From Staphylococcus succinus (GTDB lineage: Bacteria; Bacillota; Bacilli; Staphylococcales; Staphylococcaceae): a stretch of DNA of 64,000 bases. Below the pieces are notes generated by a model, which worked only from the letters and a program-made list of their open reading frames with translations, was not told the origin of the DNA and ran no database searches. Where the stretch lies: NCBI RefSeq assembly GCF_029024945.1, contig NZ_CP118976.1:124001-188000 (forward strand), written 5' to 3'. Positions 33,538 through 42,501 of the stretch are shown in pieces (within the stretch, counting starts at the first letter, position 1; every line of letters starts with the position of its first letter). The position numbers were made by a program, and so were the translations under genes.

Positions 33538-35034
33538 TTGACTGAAGCTGTATTAGGTATTGATGTAGGCACGAGCTCTGTAAAAGTAATCGCAGTAAAT
33601 AGAAATGGTGAAGTAATACAAACGGTAAGTGAACCCTTAAAAATAATTCAACATCAATCTGGGTTTAATGAACAATGTCCAAACGATTGGTTTGAAACTA
33701 CTCAAAGTTGTATTAAGCAATTATTAAAAACACATGAAATGCGTCATATTGATGTTAAGGGGTTATCGCTATCGGGTCAAATGCATAGTTTAGTTATATT
33801 AGACCATGCACATCAACCGATACGTGATGCCATTTTATGGAATGACACTAGGTCAACTATACAGTGCGAACAAATTAAAAAGGAATTAGGAGAATATGTA
33901 TTATCAAACCCTGTGTTAGAGGGGTTTACTTTAACCAAATTATTATGGATTAAAGATAATGAACCACATAATTGGGAGAAGATAGAGGTCTTTTTACTGC
34001 CTAAAGATTATGTGCGTTTCAAATTAACTGGAAAAATAAATATGGAATACTCTGATGCATCTAGTACGTTACTGTTAAATCCTAAGGAAAAAGCATGGTC
34101 TAAAGAAATAGGAGGACGGTTTGGTCTTCGTGATATATACCCAGATCTTGTCGCATCGCATGATTTCGTGGGCTATGTCGATACTTCTATTGCTAATGAT
34201 TTAGGGTTTAATAACGATGTAGCGGTATTCGCAGGTGGGGGCGATAATGCTTGTGGTGCATTGGGAGCTGGTATTACTCAGGTTGATGAAACATTGTGCA
34301 GTATAGGGACCTCAGGTGTTATCTTGGCATGTGAAAATTCACAAGATGCAGTATATAAACAAAATATACATTACTTTAATCATGCTATGGACCAAATGTC
34401 TTATGTTATGGGGGTTACATTGGCAGCTGGTGATAGTCTGCACTGGTTACGTAATAAAGTATTGTCAGACCTGAGCTTTGAACAAATTATAGATTTAGCA
34501 AGTCAATCGCCATTAGGAAGTCGAGGATTACTGTTTACGCCATATTTATCTGGAGAGCGCACTCCTCATGGAGATGCCAGTATTAGAGGGAGCTTTATAG
34601 GTCTTAGTATGTTGCATAATAACAGTGATATAGCAAGATCAGTGATTGAAGGTATTACATTTTCTCTCTATGAATCCATCAAATACTTACGTGAAAGTGG
34701 TAAGGATATACGACATATTGTATCAATTGGTGGAGGTGCTAAAAGTGATTTTTGGTTACAATTGCAAGCGGATACATTTGATGCAAAGATTAGTCGACTT
34801 AAGTATGAAGAAGGTCCGTGCATGGGTGCGGCAATCTTAGCAGTATATGGATTGGGGTGGTATAATAATTTCGAAAAAATTATTCAGAAATTCATATGTT
34901 ATGAAAAATCTTTTGTACCACATCAACAGTATCATCAATTGTACATGAAATACTTTGAAGTGTACGAAGGGGTATATCGTCAAACACAACCCCTAACACA
35001 ACGCTTATTAAAGTTATCTGAAGGATCAAAATGA
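33538..35034 (+). CDS. xylB: Xylulokinase-like FGGY-family kinase
   Basis: 498 residues with FGGY-kinase hallmarks: DVGTSSVKV near the N-terminus, SGQMHSLV and LWNDTR (substrate site), FAGGGDNACGALGAG and SIGGGAKSDFWLQLQAD (ATP site). Best fit is XylB, phosphorylating D-xylulose to xylulose-5-phosphate. No xylA or xylR is adjacent, so this is an orphan copy that may serve xylulose or pentitol metabolism. Start TTG 33538 after AAAAAGGAC. Confidence 0.82.
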   Translation: MTEAVLGIDVGTSSVKVIAVNRNGEVIQTVSEPLKIIQHQSGFNEQCPNDWFETTQSCIKQLLKTHEMRHIDVKGLSLSGQMHSLVILDHAHQPIRDAILWNDTRSTIQCEQIKKELGEYVLSNPVLEGFTLTKLLWIKDNEPHNWEKIEVFLLPKDYVRFKLTGKINMEYSDASSTLLLNPKEKAWSKEIGGRFGLRDIYPDLVASHDFVGYVDTSIANDLGFNNDVAVFAGGGDNACGALGAGITQVDETLCSIGTSGVILACENSQDAVYKQNIHYFNHAMDQMSYVMGVTLAAGDSLHWLRNKVLSDLSFEQIIDLASQSPLGSRGLLFTPYLSGERTPHGDASIRGSFIGLSMLHNNSDIARSVIEGITFSLYESIKYLRESGKDIRHIVSIGGGAKSDFWLQLQADTFDAKISRLKYEEGPCMGAAILAVYGLGWYNNFEKIIQKFICYEKSFVPHQQYHQLYMKYFEVYEGVYRQTQPLTQRLLKLSEGSK

Positions 35035-35217
35035 TTATAATTTGGAATTTTGTGTTGTTAGAGATATGATAAAGTTAATCTTATATTTTGACGTATCATT
35101 TGTCTTTTTTATCAAAGAAACTTGAAAAAATAAAGATAATGCGTTAGATTGAATGTAATAATTCTTGCACTAAAAGCAAGTGTAATTTATGTAATTCAAA
35201 ATTTAATAGATGCTTGA

Positions 35218-35311
35218 CCACTGGAAGTGCCTTTTAATAAAGGCTGAGACCGAAGTAGCAACTGAGGGATTCCTTGAACCTGATCCAGCTTATACTGGCG
35301 TAGGAAAGTGG
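35218..35311 (+). ncRNA. TPP riboswitch (THI element)
   Basis: P1 CCACT (35218-35222) / AGTGG (35307-35311). The conserved core GGCTGAGA (35242-35249) and CCTTGAACCTGATC with CTGGCGTAGGA are present in order. Binds thiamine pyrophosphate and controls the downstream thiazole operon by transcription termination. Confidence 0.96.
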
Positions 35312-35340
35312 CGTTATAGACAATGTATATTCGTTAATTC

Positions 35341-35378
35341 AACGTTATTTTTCCAGCCGGAGAAATAACGTTTTTTTT
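35341..35378 (+). terminator. Riboswitch expression-platform terminator
   Basis: Stem AACGTTATTT (35341-35350) / AAATAACGTT (35363-35372) followed by T tract, 30 nt after the TPP aptamer. Confidence 0.9.
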
Positions 35379-35397
35379 ATTATTTGAGGTGAGAAAA

Positions 35398-35982
35398 TTG
35401 TTTGTTGCAATTACACAGTATGATTATTTGTCGAAACAAGACGCCAAACATTATCAACACATTGAACAATATATTGATTACTTGATTGTCAGAACGCCGA
35501 TGCCCACAGCCATGTTAGTGTCATGGATAACGGACCTCGTACAATATGGTTTTCCTAAAGACAAAATTATTATCCACGACAATGTATGTGTCTTAAGGCG
35601 CTGTAATTTAAAGGCAATCCATTTTAGAGAATGTGATGCACGCGTGAAACGTTTTAAATATAATCAACCGGAAATTCAAGTGAGTATGTCAACACATAGT
35701 CAGACGGCTATTAGGTATGCTGAGCAATTAAATCTAGACTTCGTATTGTTTGGTCATGTGTTCGAAACCAATTCAAAAGTTGGAAAAATGCCAAGAACAA
35801 CGGCTGAAATAATCGAAGCGGTTAATAGCAACATTCCTATTATTGCGTTGGGAGGGATTAATCAACAAACCTTAAAGCAATTACCTAAAGGATTCAATGG
35901 TATAGCAGGTATTTCTATTTTTCAGAGGAAAAGTGACACAAATATAGGTCGTCTAAAGGAGGTTTGGACTGAATATGTATGA
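35398..35982 (+). CDS. tenI: Thiazole tautomerase TenI
   Basis: 194 residues, a TIM barrel of the thiamine-phosphate-synthase superfamily. IIIHDNVCV, VSMSTHSQTAIRYAEQ, FVLFGHVFETNSKVG and IIALGGINQQT are present. TenI aromatises the thiazole carboxylate made by ThiG. ThiE is excluded by context, since the gene sits with thiazole genes and lacks the ThiE pyrimidine-site residues. Start TTG 35398 follows GAGGTGAG; the in-frame GTG at 35389 is inside that site. Overlaps thiO by 8 bp. Confidence 0.87.
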   Translation: MFVAITQYDYLSKQDAKHYQHIEQYIDYLIVRTPMPTAMLVSWITDLVQYGFPKDKIIIHDNVCVLRRCNLKAIHFRECDARVKRFKYNQPEIQVSMSTHSQTAIRYAEQLNLDFVLFGHVFETNSKVGKMPRTTAEIIEAVNSNIPIIALGGINQQTLKQLPKGFNGIAGISIFQRKSDTNIGRLKEVWTEYV

Positions 35983-37102
35983 TGCCATCATTGTTGGTTC
36001 AGGGGTTATAGGAATGTCAGTGGCAAGAACAATGAGTGAATTGGGAATGCATATTGCTGTTGTAGATCGTGATGTCCCAGGTATGCATGCTTCATACAAA
36101 GCAGGAGGCATGCTTGGCGCACAGAATGAATTTACGGAAGAAAGTAGTCTTTTTCATATAGCTCAAACTTCTCGAAGTATGTTCGAAGATTTGCGTAACA
36201 ATTTGTTAGACGAAGTAGGTGTAGATATTGAATATTTAAGTAGTGGCTTAATTAAAATGGCTGCAAATCTTGAAGATAATGCCAGTGTCATACAACAATA
36301 TCAATTTTTACACCAGCACGACGATTCAGTGAAGATGCTATCTTCAGAAGGTGTGTCGCAACTTTCTAATGGCGGTATTATATCAGATGGTTTATCAGCA
36401 ATCCATATTCCTAATGATCATCAAATTAATGCGAATCAATATACTAAAGCACTTTTAAAATCATTAAGTCATCGTCATATTCATCGTATTTATAATACGG
36501 AAGTTCATAACATTGAGTGCCATCACCTTGGTGGTTATCGCGTTGTGACAAAAGATGAAGTGCTATTATCAGAAAAGGTAATAGTGGCAGGAGGCGCCTG
36601 GAGCGGTAAATTATTGAATAACTATATGCCACGAAATAAAGTCAGTGGTATCAAAGGTGAGGCGTTACTCGTTGAACATACTAAGTTAGATTTAAAAACC
36701 ACGCTCTTTATGACAAATGGTTGTTATATTATACCTAAAATGAACCATCGTTATTTAATTGGAGCTACTAGTTATATGGATGATTTTTCAGTTGGTGTGT
36801 CAGAAAGTGGAAAGCAATGGTTGTTAACGCATGCAATACAATATATGCCTAAGCTAAAAGAGAGTCAGTTAATAAAACAATGGTCGGGAATCAGACCGTA
36901 TTGTACAAATGAACAACCCATTATGGATGAAGTAGATAAAGGTTTATTTGTGATTACTGGTCATTATCGTAATGGTATTTTACTTTCACCATACATAGGA
37001 TCATTGATGGGTAGATGGATTCAAAGTGGTCATAGACCTACTCAACTCGAAGATTTTCAATTTGAAGGGAGCCAAAAAAATGAGATGTATCATAAACGGT
37101 GA
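35975..37102 (+). CDS. thiO: Glycine oxidase ThiO
   Basis: 375 residues of the D-amino acid/glycine oxidase (DAO) family. FAD-binding VGSGVIGMSVA at the N-terminus, KAGGMLGAQ, VIVAGGAWSG, and C-terminal TGHYRNGILLSPYIG. ThiO oxidises glycine to the imine used by ThiG in thiazole synthesis, replacing the anaerobic ThiH. Overlaps both tenI and thiS, so the operon is tightly coupled under the TPP riboswitch. Confidence 0.93.
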   Translation: MYDAIIVGSGVIGMSVARTMSELGMHIAVVDRDVPGMHASYKAGGMLGAQNEFTEESSLFHIAQTSRSMFEDLRNNLLDEVGVDIEYLSSGLIKMAANLEDNASVIQQYQFLHQHDDSVKMLSSEGVSQLSNGGIISDGLSAIHIPNDHQINANQYTKALLKSLSHRHIHRIYNTEVHNIECHHLGGYRVVTKDEVLLSEKVIVAGGAWSGKLLNNYMPRNKVSGIKGEALLVEHTKLDLKTTLFMTNGCYIIPKMNHRYLIGATSYMDDFSVGVSESGKQWLLTHAIQYMPKLKESQLIKQWSGIRPYCTNEQPIMDEVDKGLFVITGHYRNGILLSPYIGSLMGRWIQSGHRPTQLEDFQFEGSQKNEMYHKR

Positions 37103-37280
37103 TCATTTTACATTTGAGAGATCATTAAATATTCAAGAATTAATACATGAGATTGGTTTAGATGAGCAACGCGTCATAGTAGAACATAATGAAGAACTCA
37201 TCAGTCAAAAACAATTTCCAACACAAATAGTTAACGACAAAGATTGTTTAGAATTACTAGAATTTGTAGGAGGCGGATAG
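37080..37280 (+). CDS. thiS: Sulfur carrier protein ThiS
   Basis: 66-residue ubiquitin-like protein ending in FVGGG. The C-terminal Gly-Gly is adenylated by ThiF and then carries sulfur as thiocarboxylate. ATG 37080 is preceded by GAAGGGAG, inside the end of thiO. Family length is typical; the extra terminal Gly is slightly unusual. Confidence 0.92.
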   Translation: MRCIINGDHFTFERSLNIQELIHEIGLDEQRVIVEHNEELISQKQFPTQIVNDKDCLELLEFVGGG

Positions 37281-37281
37281 G

Positions 37282-38049
37282 ATGTTCAATATAGGACCAT
37301 TTACATTAAATTCAAGATTATTATTAGGTACTGGAAAATTTGAAGATGAGGTCACGCAAACAAAAGCGATTAATGCTTCAGAGACGGAAGTATTAACATT
37401 TGCTGTACGTAGAATGAACTTGTATGACAAAAACTTACCGAATCCTTTAGCTAAAGTAGATTTAACGAAATTTACTACCTTTCCAAATACTGCAGGTGCT
37501 AAATCAGCAAAAGAAGCGGTGCGTATTGCTGAAATTGCAAACCATGCCGGCGTATGTGACATGATTAAAGTAGAGGTTATCGGTGATGACGAAACGTTAT
37601 TACCAGATCCAATAGAAACGTATGAGGCATGCAAAATATTATTAGAAAAAGGTTATATAGTATGTCCTTATATTTCGAACGATGTTGTATTGGCTAAACG
37701 TTTAGAAACATTAGGTGTCCATGCAGTCATGCCACTGGCATCGCCTATAGGTACGGGGAGAGGTATTAATAATCCTTTGAATTTACGTTATATTATTGAG
37801 CGTGCAAATGTACCAGTTATTGTAGACGCAGGTATTGGCTCACCTAAAGATGCTTGTCATGCCATGGAGTTAGGTGCAGACGGTATCTTATTGAACACAG
37901 CGATTTCAAGTGCACAAGATCCAGTGAAAATGGCTGAAGCAATGAAATTAGGTATTCATGCAGGTCGAATGAGCTATGAAGCAGGAAGAATACCAGTGAA
38001 ATATACAGCGCAAGCAAGTAGTCCAACTGAAGGTATAGGATTCTTATGA
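37282..38049 (+). CDS. thiG: Thiazole synthase ThiG
   Basis: 255 residues. RLLLGTGKFE, LTFAVRRMNL, LLPDPIETYEA, PLASPIGTGRG and VIVDAGIGSPKDAC are the ThiG blocks, with the catalytic Lys in MIKVEVIGD. Condenses deoxyxylulose-5-phosphate, dehydroglycine and ThiS-thiocarboxylate to the thiazole. Two bases after thiS, overlapping thiF by 4 bp. Confidence 0.96.
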   Translation: MFNIGPFTLNSRLLLGTGKFEDEVTQTKAINASETEVLTFAVRRMNLYDKNLPNPLAKVDLTKFTTFPNTAGAKSAKEAVRIAEIANHAGVCDMIKVEVIGDDETLLPDPIETYEACKILLEKGYIVCPYISNDVVLAKRLETLGVHAVMPLASPIGTGRGINNPLNLRYIIERANVPVIVDAGIGSPKDACHAMELGADGILLNTAISSAQDPVKMAEAMKLGIHAGRMSYEAGRIPVKYTAQASSPTEGIGFL

Positions 38050-39047
38050 TACAACGCTATAACCGTCAAATTCGATATGACGCTTTTGGTGAGAGCGGTC
38101 AACATCAATTGCAACATACGCACGTTATGATTATGGGAGCAGGCGCACTTGGGAGCCATTGCGCAGAATTATTAACCCGTATGGGCGTGGGAAAACTGAC
38201 AATTATAGACATGGATATTGTAGAGGAATCTAATCTACATAGACAAGCATTATATGATGAAAAAGATGCAGCACAAATGCTTCCCAAAGTTGTAGCGCTA
38301 AAAGCGAAACTTGAATGTATCAATAGTGAAGTAGATATTACAGCAGTTTATCGAGAGCTGACAAATACTAATATAGAAGCAATAATCAATGATTATCAAC
38401 CACATATCATTATGGATGGCATGGATCATTTTGAGATTAGATATTTAATCAATGAAATTTGTCACAAATATCGTCTCCCGTGGATTTATGGTGCAGCAGT
38501 AGGTAGTAAAGGTACTGTTTATGGTATCGATTATGAAGGCCCTTGTTTGAAATGTTTACTAGAAACTATACCTTCAACTGGAGAAAGCTGTGCTATTAAT
38601 GGGGTCTTACCACCAGTGATTTATCAAGTTGCCAGCGCAGAAGTATCGGAATTAATTAGATGGGTATCTGGATATGGTTTTTCCCACAAACTTTTAACTA
38701 TGGATTGTTTTAAGATGAACTTTAAAGCATTGAATATTAATAAGTTGAAAAACGAGGATTGCCATGTTTGTGAACTAAGTGAATATAAGTTACTGAATCA
38801 TCCCAGCCAAAGTAAAATAGAAAAACAATGTGGAGATGCATTTTTGCTAAGATTTAATCAAAAAATATTTGATCATGTGGATTATTTGCCTGTTAAAATT
38901 GTTAGGTATAACCCATTTGCAAAAGTAATGCGCTATAAAGACTGTCATATGACTGTTTTTAAAGATGGTCGAATGAATGTGTATGGCATTGAAAATGAGC
39001 AACAAGCGAGATCGTTATATGAAAAGTTTATTAAATGTTTGAAATGA
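38046..39047 (+). CDS. thiF: ThiF/MoeB-family adenylyltransferase
   Basis: 333 residues. ATP site GAGALGSHCAELLTRMG, DMDIVEESNLHRQ (Arg finger), and zinc-binding cysteines CLKC and CHVC. GESCAINGVLPPV contains the candidate persulfide-accepting Cys. Adenylates the ThiS C-terminus. Last gene of the riboswitch operon. A C-terminal region of about 80 residues lacks a full rhodanese domain. Confidence 0.93.
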   Translation: MIQRYNRQIRYDAFGESGQHQLQHTHVMIMGAGALGSHCAELLTRMGVGKLTIIDMDIVEESNLHRQALYDEKDAAQMLPKVVALKAKLECINSEVDITAVYRELTNTNIEAIINDYQPHIIMDGMDHFEIRYLINEICHKYRLPWIYGAAVGSKGTVYGIDYEGPCLKCLLETIPSTGESCAINGVLPPVIYQVASAEVSELIRWVSGYGFSHKLLTMDCFKMNFKALNINKLKNEDCHVCELSEYKLLNHPSQSKIEKQCGDAFLLRFNQKIFDHVDYLPVKIVRYNPFAKVMRYKDCHMTVFKDGRMNVYGIENEQQARSLYEKFIKCLK

Positions 39048-39104
39048 TAGGATGAGTTGTTAATCGTCTTGTTGAAGTCAACGTAATATTGAATATATAA
39101 GCGA

Positions 39105-39146
39105 TACAGTCTTATAATCTTAAAATTTATAAGACTGTACTTTTTT
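39105..39146 (+). terminator. Terminator of the thi operon
   Basis: Perfect stem TACAGTCTTATAA (39105-39117) / TTATAAGACTGTA (39127-39139), then C and six T. Confidence 0.92.
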
Positions 39147-39277
39147 GAGAAAGAAACTAAAGTTCATGAAAATTTCTAAAAGTTATTGCAAATTTGTTAA
39201 CAACCTACCTTCGAATTGAAACTATATATAGTGCTCTATATTTTTTAGACATAATATAGAGAATGAACTGGGATAAT

Positions 39278-39388
39278 ATGAATCACTTAGAAATAGATTT
39301 AAAAAACTTGGTTAATAAAGCTCCAACGGTAGTGAATGAAAATCCCAATATTGATTCTCGTAGAGTATATGAATATATCAAAAGTTAA
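39278..39388 (+). CDS. Putative 36-residue ORF, unknown
   Basis: Reads MNHLEIDLKNLVNKAPTVV followed by NENPNIDSRRVYEYIKS. Codon composition is protein-like and the gene lies between two terminators, but the ribosome binding site is poor. No family recognised. It could be a real small protein or chance. Confidence 0.35.
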   Translation: MNHLEIDLKNLVNKAPTVVNENPNIDSRRVYEYIKS

Positions 39389-39406
39389 AAACAGCTATTA
39401 TTTATT

Positions 39407-39450
39407 AAAAGAGCAGCAGTTATGAATAATCATAACTACTACTCTCTTTT
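39407..39450. terminator. Terminator between the small ORF and the monooxygenase gene
   Basis: Arms 39411-39425 and 39430-39444 (GAGCAGCAGTTATGA / TCATAACTACTACTC) flanked by A and T tracts. Mismatches become G-U pairs when read leftward, so it serves the leftward operon best. Confidence 0.75.
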
Positions 39451-39492
39451 TTTATATTGAAATTCAATAGGCGTTTGCTAATGATAAATGAG

Positions 39493-40554
39493 TTAATTTT
39501 TTAAATGTTTTTGAACAGCAGGAATAATTTCGTTACCAATAAGTTCAATATTTTTCATGATTTGATTAAATGGAACGCCACCAAAATCAATTTGTCCCAT
39601 GAATCGTTGATGATGATACAACTCATGTTGGTAGAGTATTTTTTCTATAATTTGTTGTGGACTGCCCACCATTAAGGCATCTCTATAATCTGGCGCATTA
39701 TCAAATTGTTGTTTTGGGTAACCGTTGCCTCTAATAAATGATGTCCCTACGTTAAGGTGCGGGTAAAATTCTTTTAAAGCGTCCTGAGTTGTTTTCGCAG
39801 TATAAAATAGGCTGGCAGTTGAAACAGGTAAGACTTCCGGAGAAGTATCAAAACCATGTTCTTTAGCAGTTGAACGATAAACATCTATTGAGTTTTTAAA
39901 TGTTTGAGCAGGCCCACCCAATGTGGTAATCATCATCGGTATACCTTGACGTCCAGCTTTGATTGCACTATCAGGCCCACCGCCAACAGCACGCCATATA
40001 GGAAGTACATCATCAATAGGTCTAGGAAATATTTTCATATTATTTAAATCTGGTCTAAATTTGCCAGACCATGTTATTTTATCGTTTTGATTAAGCTCTA
40101 ATAATAAATTAAGCTTTTCTTCATATAATTCTTCATAATCGTTGATGTCTAAGCCAAATAGATCGAACAGACCAGTTCGTGATGCTCTGCCAGCTACAAT
40201 TTCTGCGCGACCATGTGAAATCAAATCAAGTGTGGCAAAATCTTCGAAGACTCTAACTGGATCTGCTGCACTGATAATTGATGAAGAGCTAGACACTTTA
40301 ATGCTATTTGTGGCTTGTGCAATAGCGCCAAGCACAACAGTGTGTGCTTGTGTCGTAAAATGTTCTTGATGACTTTCACCAACAGCGAAGACATCCATGC
40401 CTGCTTGTTCAGCTAACTGGCTAGCTTCTATGAGTTCTTGAATACGTTGCTCGTAACTAATCTTTTGCCCATTTGTTGGATTAAGCAGATGGTCTCCAAG
40501 TGAATAGATACCAAATTCTAGTGCTTTATTTTTATTAATATTTAATTGTGCCAC
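39493..40554 (-). CDS. Luciferase-like FMN-dependent monooxygenase (LLM class)
   Basis: 353 residues of the bacterial luciferase fold. VGESHQEHFTTQAHTVVLGAIAQAT, SISSAADPVRVFEDFATLDLISHGRAEIV-like sequence and WRAVGGGPDSAIKAGRQG are typical of the group. Uses reduced flavin and O2 on an unidentified substrate. Transcribed after the ring-cleaving dioxygenase under the MhqR-type operator, suggesting quinone or electrophile stress. Start GTG 40554 after AAGGAGG. Confidence 0.82.
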   Translation of the reverse strand: MAQLNINKNKALEFGIYSLGDHLLNPTNGQKISYEQRIQELIEASQLAEQAGMDVFAVGESHQEHFTTQAHTVVLGAIAQATNSIKVSSSSSIISAADPVRVFEDFATLDLISHGRAEIVAGRASRTGLFDLFGLDINDYEELYEEKLNLLLELNQNDKITWSGKFRPDLNNMKIFPRPIDDVLPIWRAVGGGPDSAIKAGRQGIPMMITTLGGPAQTFKNSIDVYRSTAKEHGFDTSPEVLPVSTASLFYTAKTTQDALKEFYPHLNVGTSFIRGNGYPKQQFDNAPDYRDALMVGSPQQIIEKILYQHELYHHQRFMGQIDFGGVPFNQIMKNIELIGNEIIPAVQKHLKN

Positions 40555-40569
40555 GATATGTGCCTCCTT

Positions 40570-41496
40570 TTATAAATCGTGTAAGTTACTTTCGATTTCT
40601 TTCCTTTGATTCTCTAAAAAATCAGGTAAATTAAGTGATTGTCCTAAATCTTCTATGCGTGTATCAATGGTAAAACCGGGATCTGCTGTGGCAAACTCAT
40701 ACAAAATTTTATTTTGACGATAATATAAAGATTTGAAAAAATAGCGATCTATAATACCTGAGTTACTTTTAGGTAGTTGCTCTATTTTATGATATACGGC
40801 ATCCAAATCAGCACCAGTTGGTGTATTGACGGCGATATGGTGAATATAACCTTGACCGGGTCTCGCACGTTCACCTTGTTGTTCAACAATGACAAAATCG
40901 CTATACAACCCATTACTATCGAGCGTCAACGTTGTTTCATCGGTATTAGGACGTATTTGATATTGAAGTGTATTTGTCAAGAATTCTATCGTTGGTTTGG
41001 CTTCGCGCACTCTTAACTCTACAGGTCCCATGCCGAGTATTTGATACTGTTGTGGTATATCGCTATAAGGGTTTTTGCGCCATGCTTGAGGCGTTTGGTA
41101 CGTATCATTCACAATTAACAACACTTCAAGACCATCCATATCTTTAAATGATAGTGCTGATTGGTTTAAATATGTGAGACCTTCCCATGCCACTTTATAT
41201 TTATTCAAGCGCTGTTTGAAATATTCCAGTGATGCATTGTCAGGGATGAGTAAAGAAAGACGGTATATCGAATCTGTTCCGCGTCTGGGTTTACCTAAGT
41301 TAGGGATTTCAAAGAAGCTTAATAGTGTGCCTTCTGAACCAATCTCATCTCCAAAAAATAAATGATACATAGATGGATTATCCTGATTTACAGATTTTTC
41401 AACTAAACGTAATCCTAATATTTGCGTATAAAATGCTTTGTTCTGCTGAGCATTTTTTGTATACATTGAAATGTGATGATGACCAATAATGTTCAT
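40570..41496 (-). CDS. Ring-cleaving dioxygenase of the MhqO/MhqA type
   Basis: 308 residues made of two glyoxalase/VOC modules. GHHHISMYTKN starts the first, MGPVELRVREAKPTIEF the second; GYIHHIAVNTP and YEFATADPGF supply further metal ligands (His, Glu). Relatives are hydroquinone-specific extradiol dioxygenases induced by quinones and controlled by MhqR. First gene of a leftward pair; an exact MhqR-type palindrome overlaps its promoter. Ribosome binding site AGGGAGG. Confidence 0.87.
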   Translation of the reverse strand: MNIIGHHHISMYTKNAQQNKAFYTQILGLRLVEKSVNQDNPSMYHLFFGDEIGSEGTLLSFFEIPNLGKPRRGTDSIYRLSLLIPDNASLEYFKQRLNKYKVAWEGLTYLNQSALSFKDMDGLEVLLIVNDTYQTPQAWRKNPYSDIPQQYQILGMGPVELRVREAKPTIEFLTNTLQYQIRPNTDETTLTLDSNGLYSDFVIVEQQGERARPGQGYIHHIAVNTPTGADLDAVYHKIEQLPKSNSGIIDRYFFKSLYYRQNKILYEFATADPGFTIDTRIEDLGQSLNLPDFLENQRKEIESNLHDL

Positions 41497-41629
41497 AATG
41501 TGAACCTCCCTATAAATGAGTTCATTTCAAAAGTAAAATAAGGTACTAGAGATATTTAGAATAACCATATCCGTTTTGGTGGCATTTAAAACAGTTAGAG
41601 TATAAAAAATATACTTCTTGTTTATAATA

Positions 41630-41647
41630 TATCTCGAATTCGAGATA
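41630..41647. promoter_or_regulatory. MhqR-type operator
   Basis: TATCTCGAATTCGAGATA is a perfect 18-bp palindrome identical in form to the MhqR box known in B. subtilis and S. aureus. Read leftward it lies between TTGCAA (41654-41649) and TATATT, within a 17-bp promoter spacer, so binding would block the dioxygenase/monooxygenase promoter. Confidence 0.85.
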
Positions 41648-41767
41648 ATTGCAAGTGCTGTGATTTAAAATAAATATTTAATGTTAATTAGCATCAGCTA
41701 TTATTTGGTTGTTGCTATAGTTAATACAAAAAGCAGGAAAATTTTAGAATTTTCCTGCTGAATCACA

Positions 41768-42385
41768 CTATTCACTTTTTTTGAAATCTAAATAATAAAG
41801 GCTAAATTCAAGATCATTTTTTAAATGAGTTTCTAACAATGATACTGCTAAATCAATGTTTCTGTCGAAAAGTGCATCTACGATTTCTCTGTGCTCTTCA
41901 ATAAGACCGGGACGACGTTGGTAGATGACAGTTTGGCTAAATAAGTAAATGAAACTTTTATATTTTTGATATGTGTCGAGTATAAATTGATTTCTTGTAG
42001 CTGCGATAATTTTTTGATGGAATTTATCATTAGTTGCGATAATTTTATCTTCATGTTCTTGATGCATATCGATTTCTGTATAGCTTTTTAACTCTTCTAA
42101 ATCAGCATCTGTATAAACAATCGCTGCTTTTTTTAAGGCATGCGTTTCTAATAGAATACGCATCTCAAAAATCTGTCTATATTCTTCAGTTGTAGGAATA
42201 AAAATATAAGAGTTCTTTATAAAATATTCCAGTTCTAATTGTTTGAGTGCTTCACGTATAGGTGTTCGGCTGACTTCGTATTTTTTGGCAAGTTTTGCTT
42301 CAGTAATTTTTTCATCCTTCTTCAATGCACCTGAAATAATATCATTTCTTATCTTTTGATATATCGTTAATTCGTTTGTATTCAA
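41768..42385 (-). CDS. GntR/FCD-family transcriptional regulator
   Basis: 205 residues. N-terminal winged helix-turn-helix (about 5-70) with EAKLAKKYEVSRTPIREALKQLE, then a C-terminal FCD effector domain (about 75-200), whose DxxFHxxI (NDKFHQKI) and EEHREIVDAL carry metal/ligand histidines. Divergent from the four-carbon acid-sugar operon and presumably its regulator. TTG 42385 is the better start, because GAGGTGA precedes it; an in-frame GTG at 42394 lies within that site. Confidence 0.87.
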   Translation of the reverse strand: MNTNELTIYQKIRNDIISGALKKDEKITEAKLAKKYEVSRTPIREALKQLELEYFIKNSYIFIPTTEEYRQIFEMRILLETHALKKAAIVYTDADLEELKSYTEIDMHQEHEDKIIATNDKFHQKIIAATRNQFILDTYQKYKSFIYLFSQTVIYQRRPGLIEEHREIVDALFDRNIDLAVSLLETHLKNDLEFSLYYLDFKKSE

Positions 42386-42430
42386 TTTATTCACCTCATC
42401 ATCTTAAGTGTACTATAAAAAATTTCTCTT

Positions 42431-42448
42431 TAAAATGTATACATTTTA
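42431..42448. promoter_or_regulatory. GntR/FCD operator 1
   Basis: TAAAATGTATACATTTTA, a perfect 18-bp palindrome with TGTATACA core, in the divergent spacer. A second partial copy with GTATAC core lies at 42456-42467. Confidence 0.75.
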
Positions 42449-42472
42449 TTGATTTTAGTATACACTATTCAC

Positions 42473-42486
42473 TGTAAACGTTTTCA
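42473..42486 (+). promoter_or_regulatory. CcpA cre site of the acid-sugar operon
   Basis: TGTAAACGTTTTCA matches the cre consensus at every position and lies just before the ribosome binding site of the first gene. Confidence 0.85.
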
Positions 42487-42501
42487 ATAGGAGGAGTATT
42501 T

